The notes beneath the pieces were generated by a model. The model was not told where the DNA came from and searched no databases. It was given only the letters and a program-made list of their open reading frames with translations. Position numbers and translations under genes: made by a program. From the NCBI GenBank assembly GCA_001803235.1, contig MHBL01000327.1, forward strand, positions 1 through 44,840: 44,840 nt of DNA, written 5' to 3'. How positions within the stretch are numbered: position 1 is the stretch's first letter; every line of letters starts with the position of its first letter. This DNA is from Lentisphaerae bacterium RIFOXYA12_64_32 (GTDB lineage: Bacteria > Verrucomicrobiota > Lentisphaeria > Oligosphaerales > YB12-FULL-65-16). Shown piece after piece: positions 33,572 to 41,950 of the stretch.

Positions 33572-34357
33572 ATGCAACTGGAACGTATCTCAGCCTGCAA
33601 CTACCCGGTCCGCGACCGCGACCTCGACTACACCTTCAAGCTCCTCACCGATTCCGGGTTCACCAAGGTCGATCTGTGGGGCGGGTTGCCCAACTACTCG
33701 AACCATCCGGCCGAGTGCGACGTGGCCAGGCTCAAGCAGAAGGCCGCCGAGTACAAGCTCCGGATCGCGAATCTGGGCACCTATCCCGGCCGCAAGTTTT
33801 TCGACATCGGAGCCGATGCGGAGTTCGCAGAGATGAAGCGTGCCATCGACAATGCCGTCTTCCTCGGGGCGCGCTCGATCCGGGTCAACCCCGGCCACGG
33901 CGAAGACCCCAAGATCATCGATGCCCTCGTCCCGTTCTTCCAGAAGAGCGCTGCCTATGCGGCCACCAAGAACGTGTTTCTCGGCATGGAGAATCATCTG
34001 GGCAGCATTGCCGGCAATCCGGACCACTGCATGAAACTGGTCAAGGCGGTCAAAGCCCCGCACTTCGGCGTCCTGTACGAGCCCGCCAACCTGATGTCCG
34101 CGAAGGTCGACTACAAGGACGCGTACAAGGCTTTCCGCGGCCATGTCGTGCACGTCCACATCAAGGACAGTCACTGGGTGGACGGCAAGTATTCGCGCAC
34201 CATGCTGGGCCAGGGCGACGTCGACGTCGCTTGGGTCGTCAAGGCGCTTGAGGCCGACGGCTACACCGGCGACTACGCGCTGGAGTTCGAGATCGAGAAG
34301 GAATTCCCGATCGCCGAGAACCTGCCCAAGTGGCTGGCGTACTTCCGCAAGATCTGA
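33572..34357 (+). CDS. Sugar phosphate isomerase/epimerase (xylose-isomerase-like TIM barrel)
   Basis: 261 residues. The ATG follows AAGGAGGG and lies 43 bp after the helicase stop. The AP-endonuclease-2/IolE-type barrel has its metal ligands in the usual strands: GMENHLG (Glu), YEPANL, HVHIKDSHW (His/Asp) and a terminal YALEFEIE (Glu). Such enzymes interconvert keto and aldo sugars or inosose; the substrate is unknown. It fits the carbohydrate-oriented genes around 36-41 kb, although it is on the other strand. Confidence 0.87.
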   Translation: MQLERISACNYPVRDRDLDYTFKLLTDSGFTKVDLWGGLPNYSNHPAECDVARLKQKAAEYKLRIANLGTYPGRKFFDIGADAEFAEMKRAIDNAVFLGARSIRVNPGHGEDPKIIDALVPFFQKSAAYAATKNVFLGMENHLGSIAGNPDHCMKLVKAVKAPHFGVLYEPANLMSAKVDYKDAYKAFRGHVVHVHIKDSHWVDGKYSRTMLGQGDVDVAWVVKALEADGYTGDYALEFEIEKEFPIAENLPKWLAYFRKI

Positions 34358-34451
34358 CACATCAGAGCCACGTCAGAACTCTCCACAGAACGTGAACTTC
34401 TCGATGCTCGATCAGGTGGGGAATTGCTGTGCCCATGAAGAAGGGAACCAG

Positions 34452-35036
34452 ATGGGATCCGAGTACGCACTGACATCCGCTGTCCCGGTGTCCGACTGCA
34501 TCCTGGTCATCAGGAGCCAGAAGGTCATTCTCGATGCGGACCTGGCCAGGCTCTACGGCGTGCCGACAAGACGCCTCAACGAGCAGGTCAAACGCAACAT
34601 CGCCAGGTTCCCCCCCGACTTCATTTTCCAGCTCACGTCCCAGGAGAAAAACGAACTGGTCGCAAATTGCGACCGGTTCAGACGGCTCAAGCATTCGACA
34701 TCCCTCCCCCACGCCTTCACCGAGCACGGCGCCATCATGGCCGCCAGTGTCCTGAACACGCCACGAGCCATCCAATGCAGCGTGTTCGTCGTCCGTGCCT
34801 TTGTCGAACTGCGCGACACCATGGCCGCGCACCGGAAATTGGCCACGAAACTGACAGCCCTCGAACAGCGTCTCGACCGGCATGACGGGGAAATCCAGGC
34901 CATCCTCGATGCCATACGGCAACTGATGGCCCCACCCGAACCGCCCCAGCGCAAGAAGATCGGGTTTGGCGTCCATGAGGCGCCGGGCATCTACCGCGTC
35001 CGGCGCCGAAGACGGCCGTCACACCAGAACGGCTGA
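34452..35036 (+). CDS. ORF6N-domain DNA-binding protein
   Basis: 194 residues. The N-terminal half is an ORF6N domain, a phage-antirepressor-type DNA-binding module: VILDADLARLYGV, RRLNEQVKRN, RFPPDFIFQLT and LPHAFTEHGAIMAASVL. A coiled coil (about 130-160) and a basic tail with RVRRRRRPS follow. Genes of this type are spread by phages and are common as solitary copies in PVC genomes. AAGGGAACCAG precedes the chosen ATG; an ATG at 34404 would add 16 residues. There is no phage structural gene nearby. Confidence 0.88.
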   Translation: MGSEYALTSAVPVSDCILVIRSQKVILDADLARLYGVPTRRLNEQVKRNIARFPPDFIFQLTSQEKNELVANCDRFRRLKHSTSLPHAFTEHGAIMAASVLNTPRAIQCSVFVVRAFVELRDTMAAHRKLATKLTALEQRLDRHDGEIQAILDAIRQLMAPPEPPQRKKIGFGVHEAPGIYRVRRRRRPSHQNG

Positions 35037-35132
35037 CCATGCTCTGGCGGATCACCCCTCAACCGGACCGTGCGCGGTCGCACGGCGGGTAGCGGGTCGT
35101 GCCACCAGTCACGCATGGTCTCGGTGAGGAGT

Positions 35133-35178
35133 TGTTTCATGGTGCAAACTCTATGAAACAATAACAACGATTGTTGTT
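35133..35178. repeat. Two adjacent AT-rich hairpins
   Basis: TGTTTCAT (35133-35140) pairs with ATGAAACA (35153-35160), and AACAAC-GATT-GTTGTT (35163-35178) follows immediately. It lies about 100 bp after the ORF6N stop and may end its transcript. Confidence 0.45.
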
Positions 35179-35287
35179 CTGTAGTAACACGCCAATCATG
35201 GCTCCCGTCAGGGCAGGCCGGGGCTCGGGGCGTGTAGCGTCAGTCGCGGGTGGAAATAGGGTCGATGGTTGGCCGGGGCTGGCGCCT

Positions 35288-35345
35288 AAAGTGGTCGGAG
35301 CGGCTCGCTCCGACACCCGCGGGACCGAGCCGGTCCCGCCACTTT
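35288..35345. repeat. Three-way-junction structure
   Basis: The outer stem AAAGTGG (35288-35294) / CCACTTT (35339-35345) encloses two perfect 9-bp hairpins: GTCGGAGCG-GCT-CGCTCCGAC (35294-35314) and GCGGGACCG-AGC-CGGTCCCGC (35319-35339). The two 3-nt loops are complementary to each other. No gene overlaps it; the rest of 35037-35403 shows only the hairpins above. Confidence 0.75.
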
Positions 35346-35403
35346 GGCTGCACCCGCCACCGACGCATCACCTCGGGGCGGTCGGCAAATCGTTTGGCGT
35401 CCA

Positions 35404-36051
35404 TCATTTAGCCGTTGGCGCAGGCAAACCATCCGGACTCTGCCCTGCCACCAGGATCAGCCGGCAAACCCGGGTGAACTGCTCAAGCCCCCGCGCGTCC
35501 CCATTCGTGTCCGGCGACCCACGGTGCACCACATGGTAGTGGCCATCTCTGACGACTTCGAGGACCCAACCGGTCCCGTCAACCACGTTCATATCGTGCA
35601 CGTCGTAGGCAGGCATTCTCTCAAGGCGTGCGCGTACGACCTCGGCACGGATCTGCTCGATGGCCTCGCGGCTGACCTTAGTTGTTGTCCTCGCCGCCCG
35701 CAGAGGGCCCTTGCGATCCGGGTTGACCTCGACCCGCGCCGCGTGGGCGATGGCCCCGTCCTTGCCGACTTCGACACGCACCAGGAGCGCCGGAGTGAAC
35801 GAAGGCGAGAGAACAACTCGGTACACCTCAGCAGAAGGGTCGCTCGCCAACTGGCGCAGGGATGGTTCCTGCATATTCCCGAGGCTCAGCTCGAATATCT
35901 TCTCGGCTTGTCGGCTCCACGCGGCAAGTTGATGTTGCTTGAGCCGGGAATGGACGATGGTGATGACCACGACAACCGCACAAACCACGAGAAGCATACC
36001 CAAGCCGAGGACTATCTTCCGCGTCCTGGCGGTGTAACTGGTATTGAGCAT
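35404..36051 (-). CDS. Membrane-anchored protein of unknown function
   Basis: 215 residues. The ATG at 36051 follows GGGAGAGGGAAGA; longer readings would start inside the DUF5107 gene and give Arg/Ser-rich nonsense. One N-terminal membrane helix (about 11-35, IVLGLGMLLVVCAVVVVITIV) is followed by a soluble domain with strands EVYRVVLSPSFTPALLVRVEV and GWVLEVVRDGHYHVVHRGSPD. The domain is probably extracytoplasmic. No family is recognised. It lies 109 bp downstream of the DUF5107 gene on the same strand. Confidence 0.7.
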   Translation of the reverse strand: MLNTSYTARTRKIVLGLGMLLVVCAVVVVITIVHSRLKQHQLAAWSRQAEKIFELSLGNMQEPSLRQLASDPSAEVYRVVLSPSFTPALLVRVEVGKDGAIAHAARVEVNPDRKGPLRAARTTTKVSREAIEQIRAEVVRARLERMPAYDVHDMNVVDGTGWVLEVVRDGHYHVVHRGSPDTNGDARGLEQFTRVCRLILVAGQSPDGLPAPTAK

Positions 36052-36160
36052 TCTTCCCTCTCCCGCACTGCCGCAGCGCCTGACATCCCCCGGCCCGGCG
36101 AGGATGCAGCAAGGCTGGAGCCATGCTGCTACTTCCGCAAGTCGGCCATGATACCCGCGG

Positions 36161-39100
36161 CTACTCCTCCGCGCGGGTCTGGACTTTGAGCTGTTCGGCG
36201 ACGAGCGGGTCTTTGAGGTGCTCGGAGGCGAACCGGCCGCGCTCGACCATGTCCAGAATACTCTTCTTCGCGCTGACCGGCAAGTCGTGTGTGTGCGCGA
36301 GCAGTTCCATGCTGTCGAGGAACGTGTTCGCTTCGCTTTCGCGCCCGAGCTTCTGCAGGCACAGCGCCTGGAAGTAGCGCCGGCTCCACTCGCGGTACCA
36401 GTAGGCGTGCTCGTAGCCGGTGAAGTGCGGGACATCGAGCGCCTTCTCCCAGCACTCACGCGCCGCGTCCGGGCGCCCGAGCTTCTCGTGGCACCGGCCC
36501 ATGTGGTACAGGCGCCGGTCCTCGACCGCGTCGCTCGCGCCCTGCACGCCCAGGTGCGCCGGTGTTCCGGTCAGACCCTCGAGAATCGCCAGGGCCGCGT
36601 CCGGCTTGCCGGCCTCGATCAACTGCGCCGCCTCCTGGTAGTGCCGCGGCATCCACAGGCTGTGTGGCCCGGCAATCTGCCAGTTGTGGCGGAAGTCCAC
36701 CTCGGCACAAAGCGCGTCGAACTTGCCGTACTGGTTCAGCTTGAGATAGGCGCCTAACAGCGCGTAGGCGACGCGCGGACTGCTCATGACCGCACTCTTC
36801 CTGGCCTCCAAGTACCGCACCACGTCGCGCGCCGAACCGGTGCTGTTCAGCAGACCGGCAATCTCGACGATGACGTACAGGTCTTCCGGGTTCGCCTTCT
36901 CGGCTTTGCGGAACCAGGTCAGCGCCGTCTTGGCGTCCTTGCCCACGCGGTTGGCGTAGTACCCAAGGTTCGCGAACAGCAGCCAGTGCTTCTCGCCCTG
37001 GCGTGCGGCCGTCTCCCAGAGCTGGCGGCCTTCCTCAGTGCGCCGGCGTGCCATGAGCAGGTTGCCGAGCAGGAACACCGGCCGTGGCTGTTTCGGCAAA
37101 GTCGCGCGTGCCCACTCGAGGATCGGGATGAATTCCAGCTGCCACGGATGCTGGTACGTCACATCCGCGGCGCAGGCGTCCTGCAATGCGCGGGCGGCTT
37201 CCTTCTCGCGGCCGAGTTTTGACAACGCAAATGCCCGGACGAATAGCGGCAACGGCCCCGGCTCAGGATCCATCATCTGCGTGATCCTCACCGACTCGTC
37301 AAACAGGCCGGCGCTGAGGTAGTCGAAGGCCGCCTCGAGCGGCGCTGGTTCCTCCAACCAGACCTGCGTGAACGCGTCCATCAGCAGCTTGGTGCGTGCC
37401 GGCCGCCGCGGTCCGGCATCGCCGGGCGTGGCGAGCAGCGCCTCGAACTGGAGGAACGGGTCCTGCGCGTCGACCGCTCGCACAGCGGTGATCTCCGCAG
37501 CCGCCTCGCGTGTCCGGCCGAGCTTGCGGAGGCACGCAGTGCGGAGTCCGCGTGGCCGCGTCAGGCGCGGGAACGCTCCCGCCAGGCGATCCAGGTGTTT
37601 CAGCGCCTGGTGCCAGTCCTGTTCGCGCATGGCGAGTTCCGCGAGTCGCGTCAGAGCCGCGGCTTCCCAGTGGTAGCGGCTGGCCAGTTCCAGGAGCCTG
37701 CGGCCCGCTTCGACCTGGCCGGCGAGCACCAGCGCCAGTCCTTGGAAATAGCGCAGTTCCATCGAGTCCGGATCGCGCTGCCGCGCTTTGGCGAAGTGCG
37801 CAACCGCCTGATCATACTCGCCGCGCCGCAGCGCGATCTTGCCGAGTTCGCGCAATGCCGGGGAGAATCCTGAGTCCACCGCCAGCACCTTCTCGTAGAC
37901 CGGTCTCAGGTCGTGGTTGCCCCAATCCCGCGCCGTCTTCTCGGCTTCGAAGAACAGCTCCTCGGTCCCCACCGGTTTGACCGGCCTTGCAAAATCGACC
38001 GGCTCCTTCCACGAGTCGCGCCGGTTTGGCGCCCGGAGCCGGGCGCGGGCGAGGATACACCCGTCAGCATCCTTGAGGAAGACCTGCGTATGCTGTGCCG
38101 GCCCCGCCTGACCCTTGAGTGTGATCGTGGCCTCGGCCGCATTGACCGGGTCGAGCGCGAACGGTCGCTCGACCGGCGCCATGCCGTCGGAGACCACGAT
38201 CAGGCGCGCCTTGGGGAACCGGCCGTTGCCCATGGCCGCGACGTTGAGCACACTGTGCTCGGCCGCCGACTCGACGAGTTCGGCGCGCAGCGCGGCGCCC
38301 GGGCCGGCGCCGTTGAACGCACCCGTGCCGCGTACCGGGTACCAGATCTCGGTCCACTCCATCTCCGTCTCGGGCGGCACTCGGTCGAGGTGCTCCTGGA
38401 TGACAATGCGGCCGGACTGGATTTCACCGTAGACCTTGTCCAGGCCGTGGTGCGTCTTGCGCAGCATGTCGCAGTACGCGGGGTCGGTGCCCCAGGTCCA
38501 GGTCTTCTTACCGGGCACGTCGGCGAGGTCGCCGTAGTGCACCAAACCGTACTGTGCGTCATGGTCGTAGTAGCCGAAGAACGGCTCAGCCGCGTTCAGC
38601 ATGTACAGCCCGAGCATTTCCGGTGGGACCTGCCCCCACATGCTCAGGTCGCGATGCCGCCAGAGCGGCCAACTGAATGTGGTCAGTTCCTGGCCGTGCA
38701 TCGAGCCCTCGTCTTCGGGGAAGATGTACTGCGTGTTTGGCGTCAGGTAGAAGCCGCAGTTGTTCCAGTACATGTATCGCGAGTCGAACGGGGTGCGGTT
38801 GTAGATGCGGACGCGCAACTCGAGATACGAGCGGTCCGGGTACAGGGTGTAGGTGACCGACCAGCGCGTGCGCCAGATGCGCTCGTACTCGCTGCAGACG
38901 ATCGACGCGGAACCGTCCGGGTTGACACGGCTGCTGACTTCGCGCTTCCTGTTCGTCGTGCAGGCGTGCGCGAGCGGGTAGTTGCACTCGATGCCGCCCG
39001 TGGTGTAGTTCAACCCGAACCCCGCATTGTAGCTGTCCACCTGATTCGTGAAGTTTACGACGTGCCGCGCGCCGACCTTGTCGTACACGTCCCAGATGCG

Positions 39101-39319
39101 GCCGCCGACGTCCGGGGCGATGGTGACGCGCAGGAAGTCGTTCTCCAACGTCGGCATGTAGTACGTCTCGCGTGTCTCGTACTTGCGCACGCTGCCGTAG
39201 TAGGGGTATGGATACACGTCCCATGGCGACCACAAGGGAAAGACCGGGTGCGGGTTGAACGGGTCCTGCGCGCGCTTCGGCAGCGTGATTTTCGGATGCG
39301 TGAGTTGTGCCGACTTCAT
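36161..39319 (-). CDS. DUF5107 and TPR-repeat protein
   Basis: 1052 residues with no signal peptide, so it is probably cytoplasmic. Residues about 30-420 match the DUF5107 pattern: a galactose-mutarotase-like beta-sandwich beginning PTLENDFLRVTIAPDVGGRIW and with the later YMYWNNCGFYLTPNTQYIFP. The remaining 600 residues are tetratricopeptide repeats (for instance LRELGKIALRRGEYDQAVAHF and DALCAEVDF). This domain pair is known from PVC bacteria and Bacteroidetes in sugar-utilisation loci, where the sandwich is thought to bind or modify carbohydrate; the activity is unknown. AGGAGG precedes the ATG. A heptamer array and a multi-hairpin element lie in its leader. It shares its orientation with the UroD-like gene and regulator upstream. 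Confidence 0.83.
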   Translation of the reverse strand: MKSAQLTHPKITLPKRAQDPFNPHPVFPLWSPWDVYPYPYYGSVRKYETRETYYMPTLENDFLRVTIAPDVGGRIWDVYDKVGARHVVNFTNQVDSYNAGFGLNYTTGGIECNYPLAHACTTNRKREVSSRVNPDGSASIVCSEYERIWRTRWSVTYTLYPDRSYLELRVRIYNRTPFDSRYMYWNNCGFYLTPNTQYIFPEDEGSMHGQELTTFSWPLWRHRDLSMWGQVPPEMLGLYMLNAAEPFFGYYDHDAQYGLVHYGDLADVPGKKTWTWGTDPAYCDMLRKTHHGLDKVYGEIQSGRIVIQEHLDRVPPETEMEWTEIWYPVRGTGAFNGAGPGAALRAELVESAAEHSVLNVAAMGNGRFPKARLIVVSDGMAPVERPFALDPVNAAEATITLKGQAGPAQHTQVFLKDADGCILARARLRAPNRRDSWKEPVDFARPVKPVGTEELFFEAEKTARDWGNHDLRPVYEKVLAVDSGFSPALRELGKIALRRGEYDQAVAHFAKARQRDPDSMELRYFQGLALVLAGQVEAGRRLLELASRYHWEAAALTRLAELAMREQDWHQALKHLDRLAGAFPRLTRPRGLRTACLRKLGRTREAAAEITAVRAVDAQDPFLQFEALLATPGDAGPRRPARTKLLMDAFTQVWLEEPAPLEAAFDYLSAGLFDESVRITQMMDPEPGPLPLFVRAFALSKLGREKEAARALQDACAADVTYQHPWQLEFIPILEWARATLPKQPRPVFLLGNLLMARRRTEEGRQLWETAARQGEKHWLLFANLGYYANRVGKDAKTALTWFRKAEKANPEDLYVIVEIAGLLNSTGSARDVVRYLEARKSAVMSSPRVAYALLGAYLKLNQYGKFDALCAEVDFRHNWQIAGPHSLWMPRHYQEAAQLIEAGKPDAALAILEGLTGTPAHLGVQGASDAVEDRRLYHMGRCHEKLGRPDAARECWEKALDVPHFTGYEHAYWYREWSRRYFQALCLQKLGRESEANTFLDSMELLAHTHDLPVSAKKSILDMVERGRFASEHLKDPLVAEQLKVQTRAEE

Positions 39320-39358
39320 GCGGTAGCCTCCTGGAATTGTAACTACTCAGGTGGGGAG

Positions 39359-39379
39359 GGTTCAAGGTTCGGGGTTCAG
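39359..39379. repeat. Heptamer array GGTTCAA x3
   Basis: GGTTCAA, GGTTCGG, GGTTCAG in 7-bp register, 39 nt upstream of the DUF5107 start. It is the same family and orientation as the array before the ABC permease gene (28750-28777). Confidence 0.65.
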
Positions 39380-39414
39380 GCAGGACGAGCAAATGAAACT
39401 CGTGCGCTGTTTCT

Positions 39415-39522
39415 CGCCGCCACCCAGCTCGTCTGGGTGGGGCGACGATTGGAAAGGGGAGGGGCGGTTCTCTCCCTCCTTCTTCCAATCGTCGCCCCAC
39501 GGGCACAAGGCCCGTGGCGGCG
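39415..39522. repeat. Multi-hairpin (cloverleaf-like) intergenic element
   Basis: The outer stem CGCCGCCAC (39415-39423) / GTGGCGGCG (39514-39522) encloses three hairpins: CCACCCAG-CTCGT-CTGGGTGG (39420-39440), a long one with 16-bp perfect arms at 39439-39454 and 39483-39498, and CCACGGG-CACAAGG-CCCGTGG (39497-39517). The outer stem competes with the two side hairpins, so the element can switch between folds. It sits between the UroD-like stop and the DUF5107 start. Confidence 0.75.
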
Positions 39523-39537
39523 CGGAACCACACGTGT

Positions 39538-40572
39538 CTACTTGCGGCTCGCGGCGCGCGCCGCGGTAATCATGGCCTTCATGTTTTCCACCGGCACGTC
39601 GCGCGGGTTCATTTCGCCGGTGTTGAAGATGTAACCGCCGGCCGCGTAGCAGGTCTTCACGATCCGCGCCGCTTCCTGGGTCACCTGCTTCGGCGTGCCG
39701 CGCATCAGCACCTCGATGGGATCGAGGTTGCCCGTGAAGCAGTTCCGGCCGGTCAGCGCCTGGCGCACGGCCGCGATGTCCGCTGCCGGCCCGCAGTTGA
39801 CGATGTCCACGCCCAGTTCACACTCGGCCAGGAGGTACGGGACGTGAATCTCGCTGTTGTGCAGGTGCGCAATCCCGCCGCACGTGTGGATGTGCGCCAC
39901 CAGCGCCTTGCACCAAGGCAGGGCGAACTGCCGGTACTGCTCCACCGAGAGCATGCCGGAAAACGCGTTGCAGTCACCCAGCCAGATCGCGTGCGCGCCG
40001 GCCTCGATCTGCGCCTCCACGTAGCGCGATTGCAGTTGCACGAAGAAGTCGCACGTGTCGGACAGCAACTCCGGGTCGGTCATAGCCATGACCATGGCCT
40101 CATCCAACCCGTAGAGAAGGCCAACCGAACTGTACGGCGCGGCGCAACTGCCCACCACCACGACCGTGTCGCCGAAGTGGTCGCGCAGTTTGCGGAGCGC
40201 CTTGAGCTTTTCCGGCATGCGCCCGGCTTTCTTCGGATTGGGGACTTTCAGCGTCTCCAGCGTCGCGCGCGTTGCCGGCAGGTAGTCTCTCGTGGCGCGC
40301 AGGATGTTGCCTTCGCCAAAGGTGCCGACGCCCAGCGGTTCGAACTCGAAGCAGTCGTCGACCTGCAGCCAGGCCCAGTCGTAGTCGAATTCCTCCACCG
40401 CCGCCGTCCAGACCTCCGCCATCTTGTCGCCGCTCTGGCAGACGTCCTCGTAGGTGTACTTGCCGTGCCACTTGACGTCAAACTCCTCACTGCATGCGAA
40501 CACGGGCAACCGCCGCGGTTTCTGCAGCCGGATCGCCTGTTTCACGTCCTCAATGACACCATTGTACGCCAT
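39538..40572 (-). CDS. Uroporphyrinogen-decarboxylase-like (URO-D fold) protein
   Basis: 344 residues. The ATG at 40572 follows GGGAGG by eight bases. The URO-D/methyltransferase barrel is recognisable from GAHAIWLGDCNAFSGMLS, IHTCGGIAHLHNSEIHVPYL and the C-terminal GGYIFNTGEMNPRDVPVENM. The putative zinc-site residues (His in HIHTCGG, Cys nearby) are those of MtaA/CmuA-type corrinoid methyltransferases rather than heme-pathway HemE, whose N-terminal signature is absent. PVC genomes carry many such paralogues beside sugar regulators. It is directly downstream (60 bp) of the GntR/LacI-type regulator and probably controlled by it. Confidence 0.82.
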   Translation of the reverse strand: MAYNGVIEDVKQAIRLQKPRRLPVFACSEEFDVKWHGKYTYEDVCQSGDKMAEVWTAAVEEFDYDWAWLQVDDCFEFEPLGVGTFGEGNILRATRDYLPATRATLETLKVPNPKKAGRMPEKLKALRKLRDHFGDTVVVVGSCAAPYSSVGLLYGLDEAMVMAMTDPELLSDTCDFFVQLQSRYVEAQIEAGAHAIWLGDCNAFSGMLSVEQYRQFALPWCKALVAHIHTCGGIAHLHNSEIHVPYLLAECELGVDIVNCGPAADIAAVRQALTGRNCFTGNLDPIEVLMRGTPKQVTQEAARIVKTCYAAGGYIFNTGEMNPRDVPVENMKAMITAARAASRK

Positions 40573-40632
40573 GACGACAGCCTCCCGTTTCTGGTTTGGT
40601 TGCGGCAACGACCGTTCTCGGAAGTCCCGATT

Positions 40633-41802
40633 TCAACGTCTCTGCGGCTTACGGCGGACTCGTCCTGCACCCTTGGTCAGCCGGTGGCATCCCTGCGATC
40701 TTGCGCACGGCCCTACCGATTCCCGTTCGATCAAGGCCAGTTCGATGGTTGTCGTGCGCGGGATGTCGTCGCGGGATTCCAACTGCGCCATCAGGACCTC
40801 AATGGCCTGGGCCCCCATCGCGTGCCGTGGATAAGCGATGGAGGTGACGGGCGGCGACAAACTCGCGCAGCCGGACACGTTGTCGAAACTGACCATTGAG
40901 ATATCGCCGGGAACTCTCAGTCCAAGACGCTTCAGCACGTCGAGCATCCGCGAGGCGGTCATGGGATCTGCGACATACAACGCCGAAACCTCACGGAGAA
41001 CGGCAGCCGCCCGCTCCTGCACCGCGGCGTCCCGTGGATCTCCCAGGACAAGGGTGTGCCGTTTCGCCAGTTCCATCCCCATGGCGGCGCAGAAGCCCCG
41101 GTACTGAAGCGAGCTCCCCCAGTTGCCATCGCCTGTGACAAACGCGATCCGTTCGTGACCCTTTCCGCGGAGGTGCTCCACCGCCATTGTCGGCGCCTGC
41201 TCCTCCCTGATGTTGATCACAAAGGCGGACGGGTCATTCAGTTCGCAACAGACGATGACAAACGGTTTTCCGTTTGCGGTGAAATACTCCCTGGCCAACC
41301 GGTTGCGCCAGATCCCCGAGCCCAGCAGGATGCAAGCGCCATAGCCATCGCACAACCCCGTCACGCTGTCGAAGGAATCCTTGAAGCACGTCTGCGGGAT
41401 GATGACGATCTCATGGCCCATCTTCTGGCTCTGGGCGAGCATGCCGTTGAGGATCTCCACGATCGTGACGTTGTCGGACAGGAAGTCGGCGCCAAACTCC
41501 GAGAGCAACCCGATCGTCTGCCGTGGGAGCACTGGCATCGTCCGCGCCTTTGCCTGTCCCCTGAAATCGGCCACGAAGGTACCCTTGCCCCACTGCCGAT
41601 GCAGGTACCCCTCCTGCGCCAGTTCGCGAAGCGCCCGAGTCACCGTCGGATAGCTCAACCCATAGTCCCGGATGAGCTCAGTCTCAGACGGAAACCGCTC
41701 GCCGGCGTTCAACTGCCCCCGAACAATGGCGCGCCGGATGCCTTCCTTGAGCTGGAAGTACAAGGGGACCTTCAGGCTGTGATCGATGGTTATTCTTTTC
41801 AC
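40633..41802 (-). CDS. GntR-LacI hybrid transcriptional regulator
   Basis: 389 residues starting at GTG 41802, with GGAG six bases before it. Residues about 10-80 form a GntR winged helix (PLYFQLKEGIRRAIVRG, then FPSETELIRDYGLSYPTV). The rest is a LacI/GalR-type periplasmic-binding-protein fold (IGLLSEFGADF, YGACILLGSG, HERIAFVTGDGNW, DISMVSFDN, SIAYPRHAMGAQAIEVL) that senses a sugar-like ligand, the same layout as AraR. The C-terminal 20 residues are unusually basic. An inverted repeat overlaps its own -10 box, transcription start and ribosome site, so it is probably autoregulated. The likely target is the operon with the UroD-like and DUF5107 genes. Confidence 0.9.
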   Translation of the reverse strand: MKRITIDHSLKVPLYFQLKEGIRRAIVRGQLNAGERFPSETELIRDYGLSYPTVTRALRELAQEGYLHRQWGKGTFVADFRGQAKARTMPVLPRQTIGLLSEFGADFLSDNVTIVEILNGMLAQSQKMGHEIVIIPQTCFKDSFDSVTGLCDGYGACILLGSGIWRNRLAREYFTANGKPFVIVCCELNDPSAFVINIREEQAPTMAVEHLRGKGHERIAFVTGDGNWGSSLQYRGFCAAMGMELAKRHTLVLGDPRDAAVQERAAAVLREVSALYVADPMTASRMLDVLKRLGLRVPGDISMVSFDNVSGCASLSPPVTSIAYPRHAMGAQAIEVLMAQLESRDDIPRTTTIELALIERESVGPCARSQGCHRLTKGAGRVRRKPQRR

Positions 41803-41806
41803 GTCA

Positions 41807-41830
41807 ACTCCATAGCTTCATATATGGAGT
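41807..41830. promoter_or_regulatory. Operator candidate of the GntR/LacI-type regulator
   Basis: A perfect inverted repeat, ACTCCATA (41807-41814), 8-bp spacer, TATGGAGT (41823-41830). It covers the -10 region, the expected transcription start and the Shine-Dalgarno of the regulator gene, as expected for autorepression by a dimer. Confidence 0.65.
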
Positions 41831-41856
41831 ATATTACGTGGTGTGACTCTTGTCAA
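41828..41856 (-). promoter_or_regulatory. Sigma-70 promoter of the regulator operon
   Basis: Reading the minus strand: TTGACA (41856-41851), a 17-bp spacer, TATACT (41833-41828). The -35 is an exact consensus and the -10 has one deviation, with ideal spacing. Confidence 0.75.
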
Positions 41857-41878
41857 GTTCGGCCCGGGGCAACGCCGC

Positions 41879-41923
41879 AATGCGTCAGTGCCCCCCGGGC
41901 GGCAGACCGCCCGGTCATACCAA
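41879..41923 (+). repeat. REP-like palindromic repeat, copy B
   Basis: AATGCGTCAGTGCC followed by the perfect palindrome CCGGGCGG-CAGA-CCGCCCGG and TCATACCAA. It is the inverse of copy A at 24326-24370. Confidence 0.75.
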
Positions 41924-41950
41924 GGTGAAACTGGCAGCGACGCTTCCAGA

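Noticed and set aside
34452..35036. Prophage remnant signalled by the ORF6N gene
   Set aside because: No integrase, structural or lysis genes around it; solitary ORF6N genes are common in this group.
35404..36459. Longer version of the membrane protein with 136 extra residues
   Set aside because: The extension is Arg/Ser-rich antiparallel-frame sequence inside the DUF5107 gene; the ATG at 36051 has a good ribosome site and opens directly before the membrane helix.
37913..39634. 573-codon open frame opposite the DUF5107 gene
   Set aside because: Arg/Val-rich shadow crossing the intergenic hairpin element and the next gene's end; no domain.
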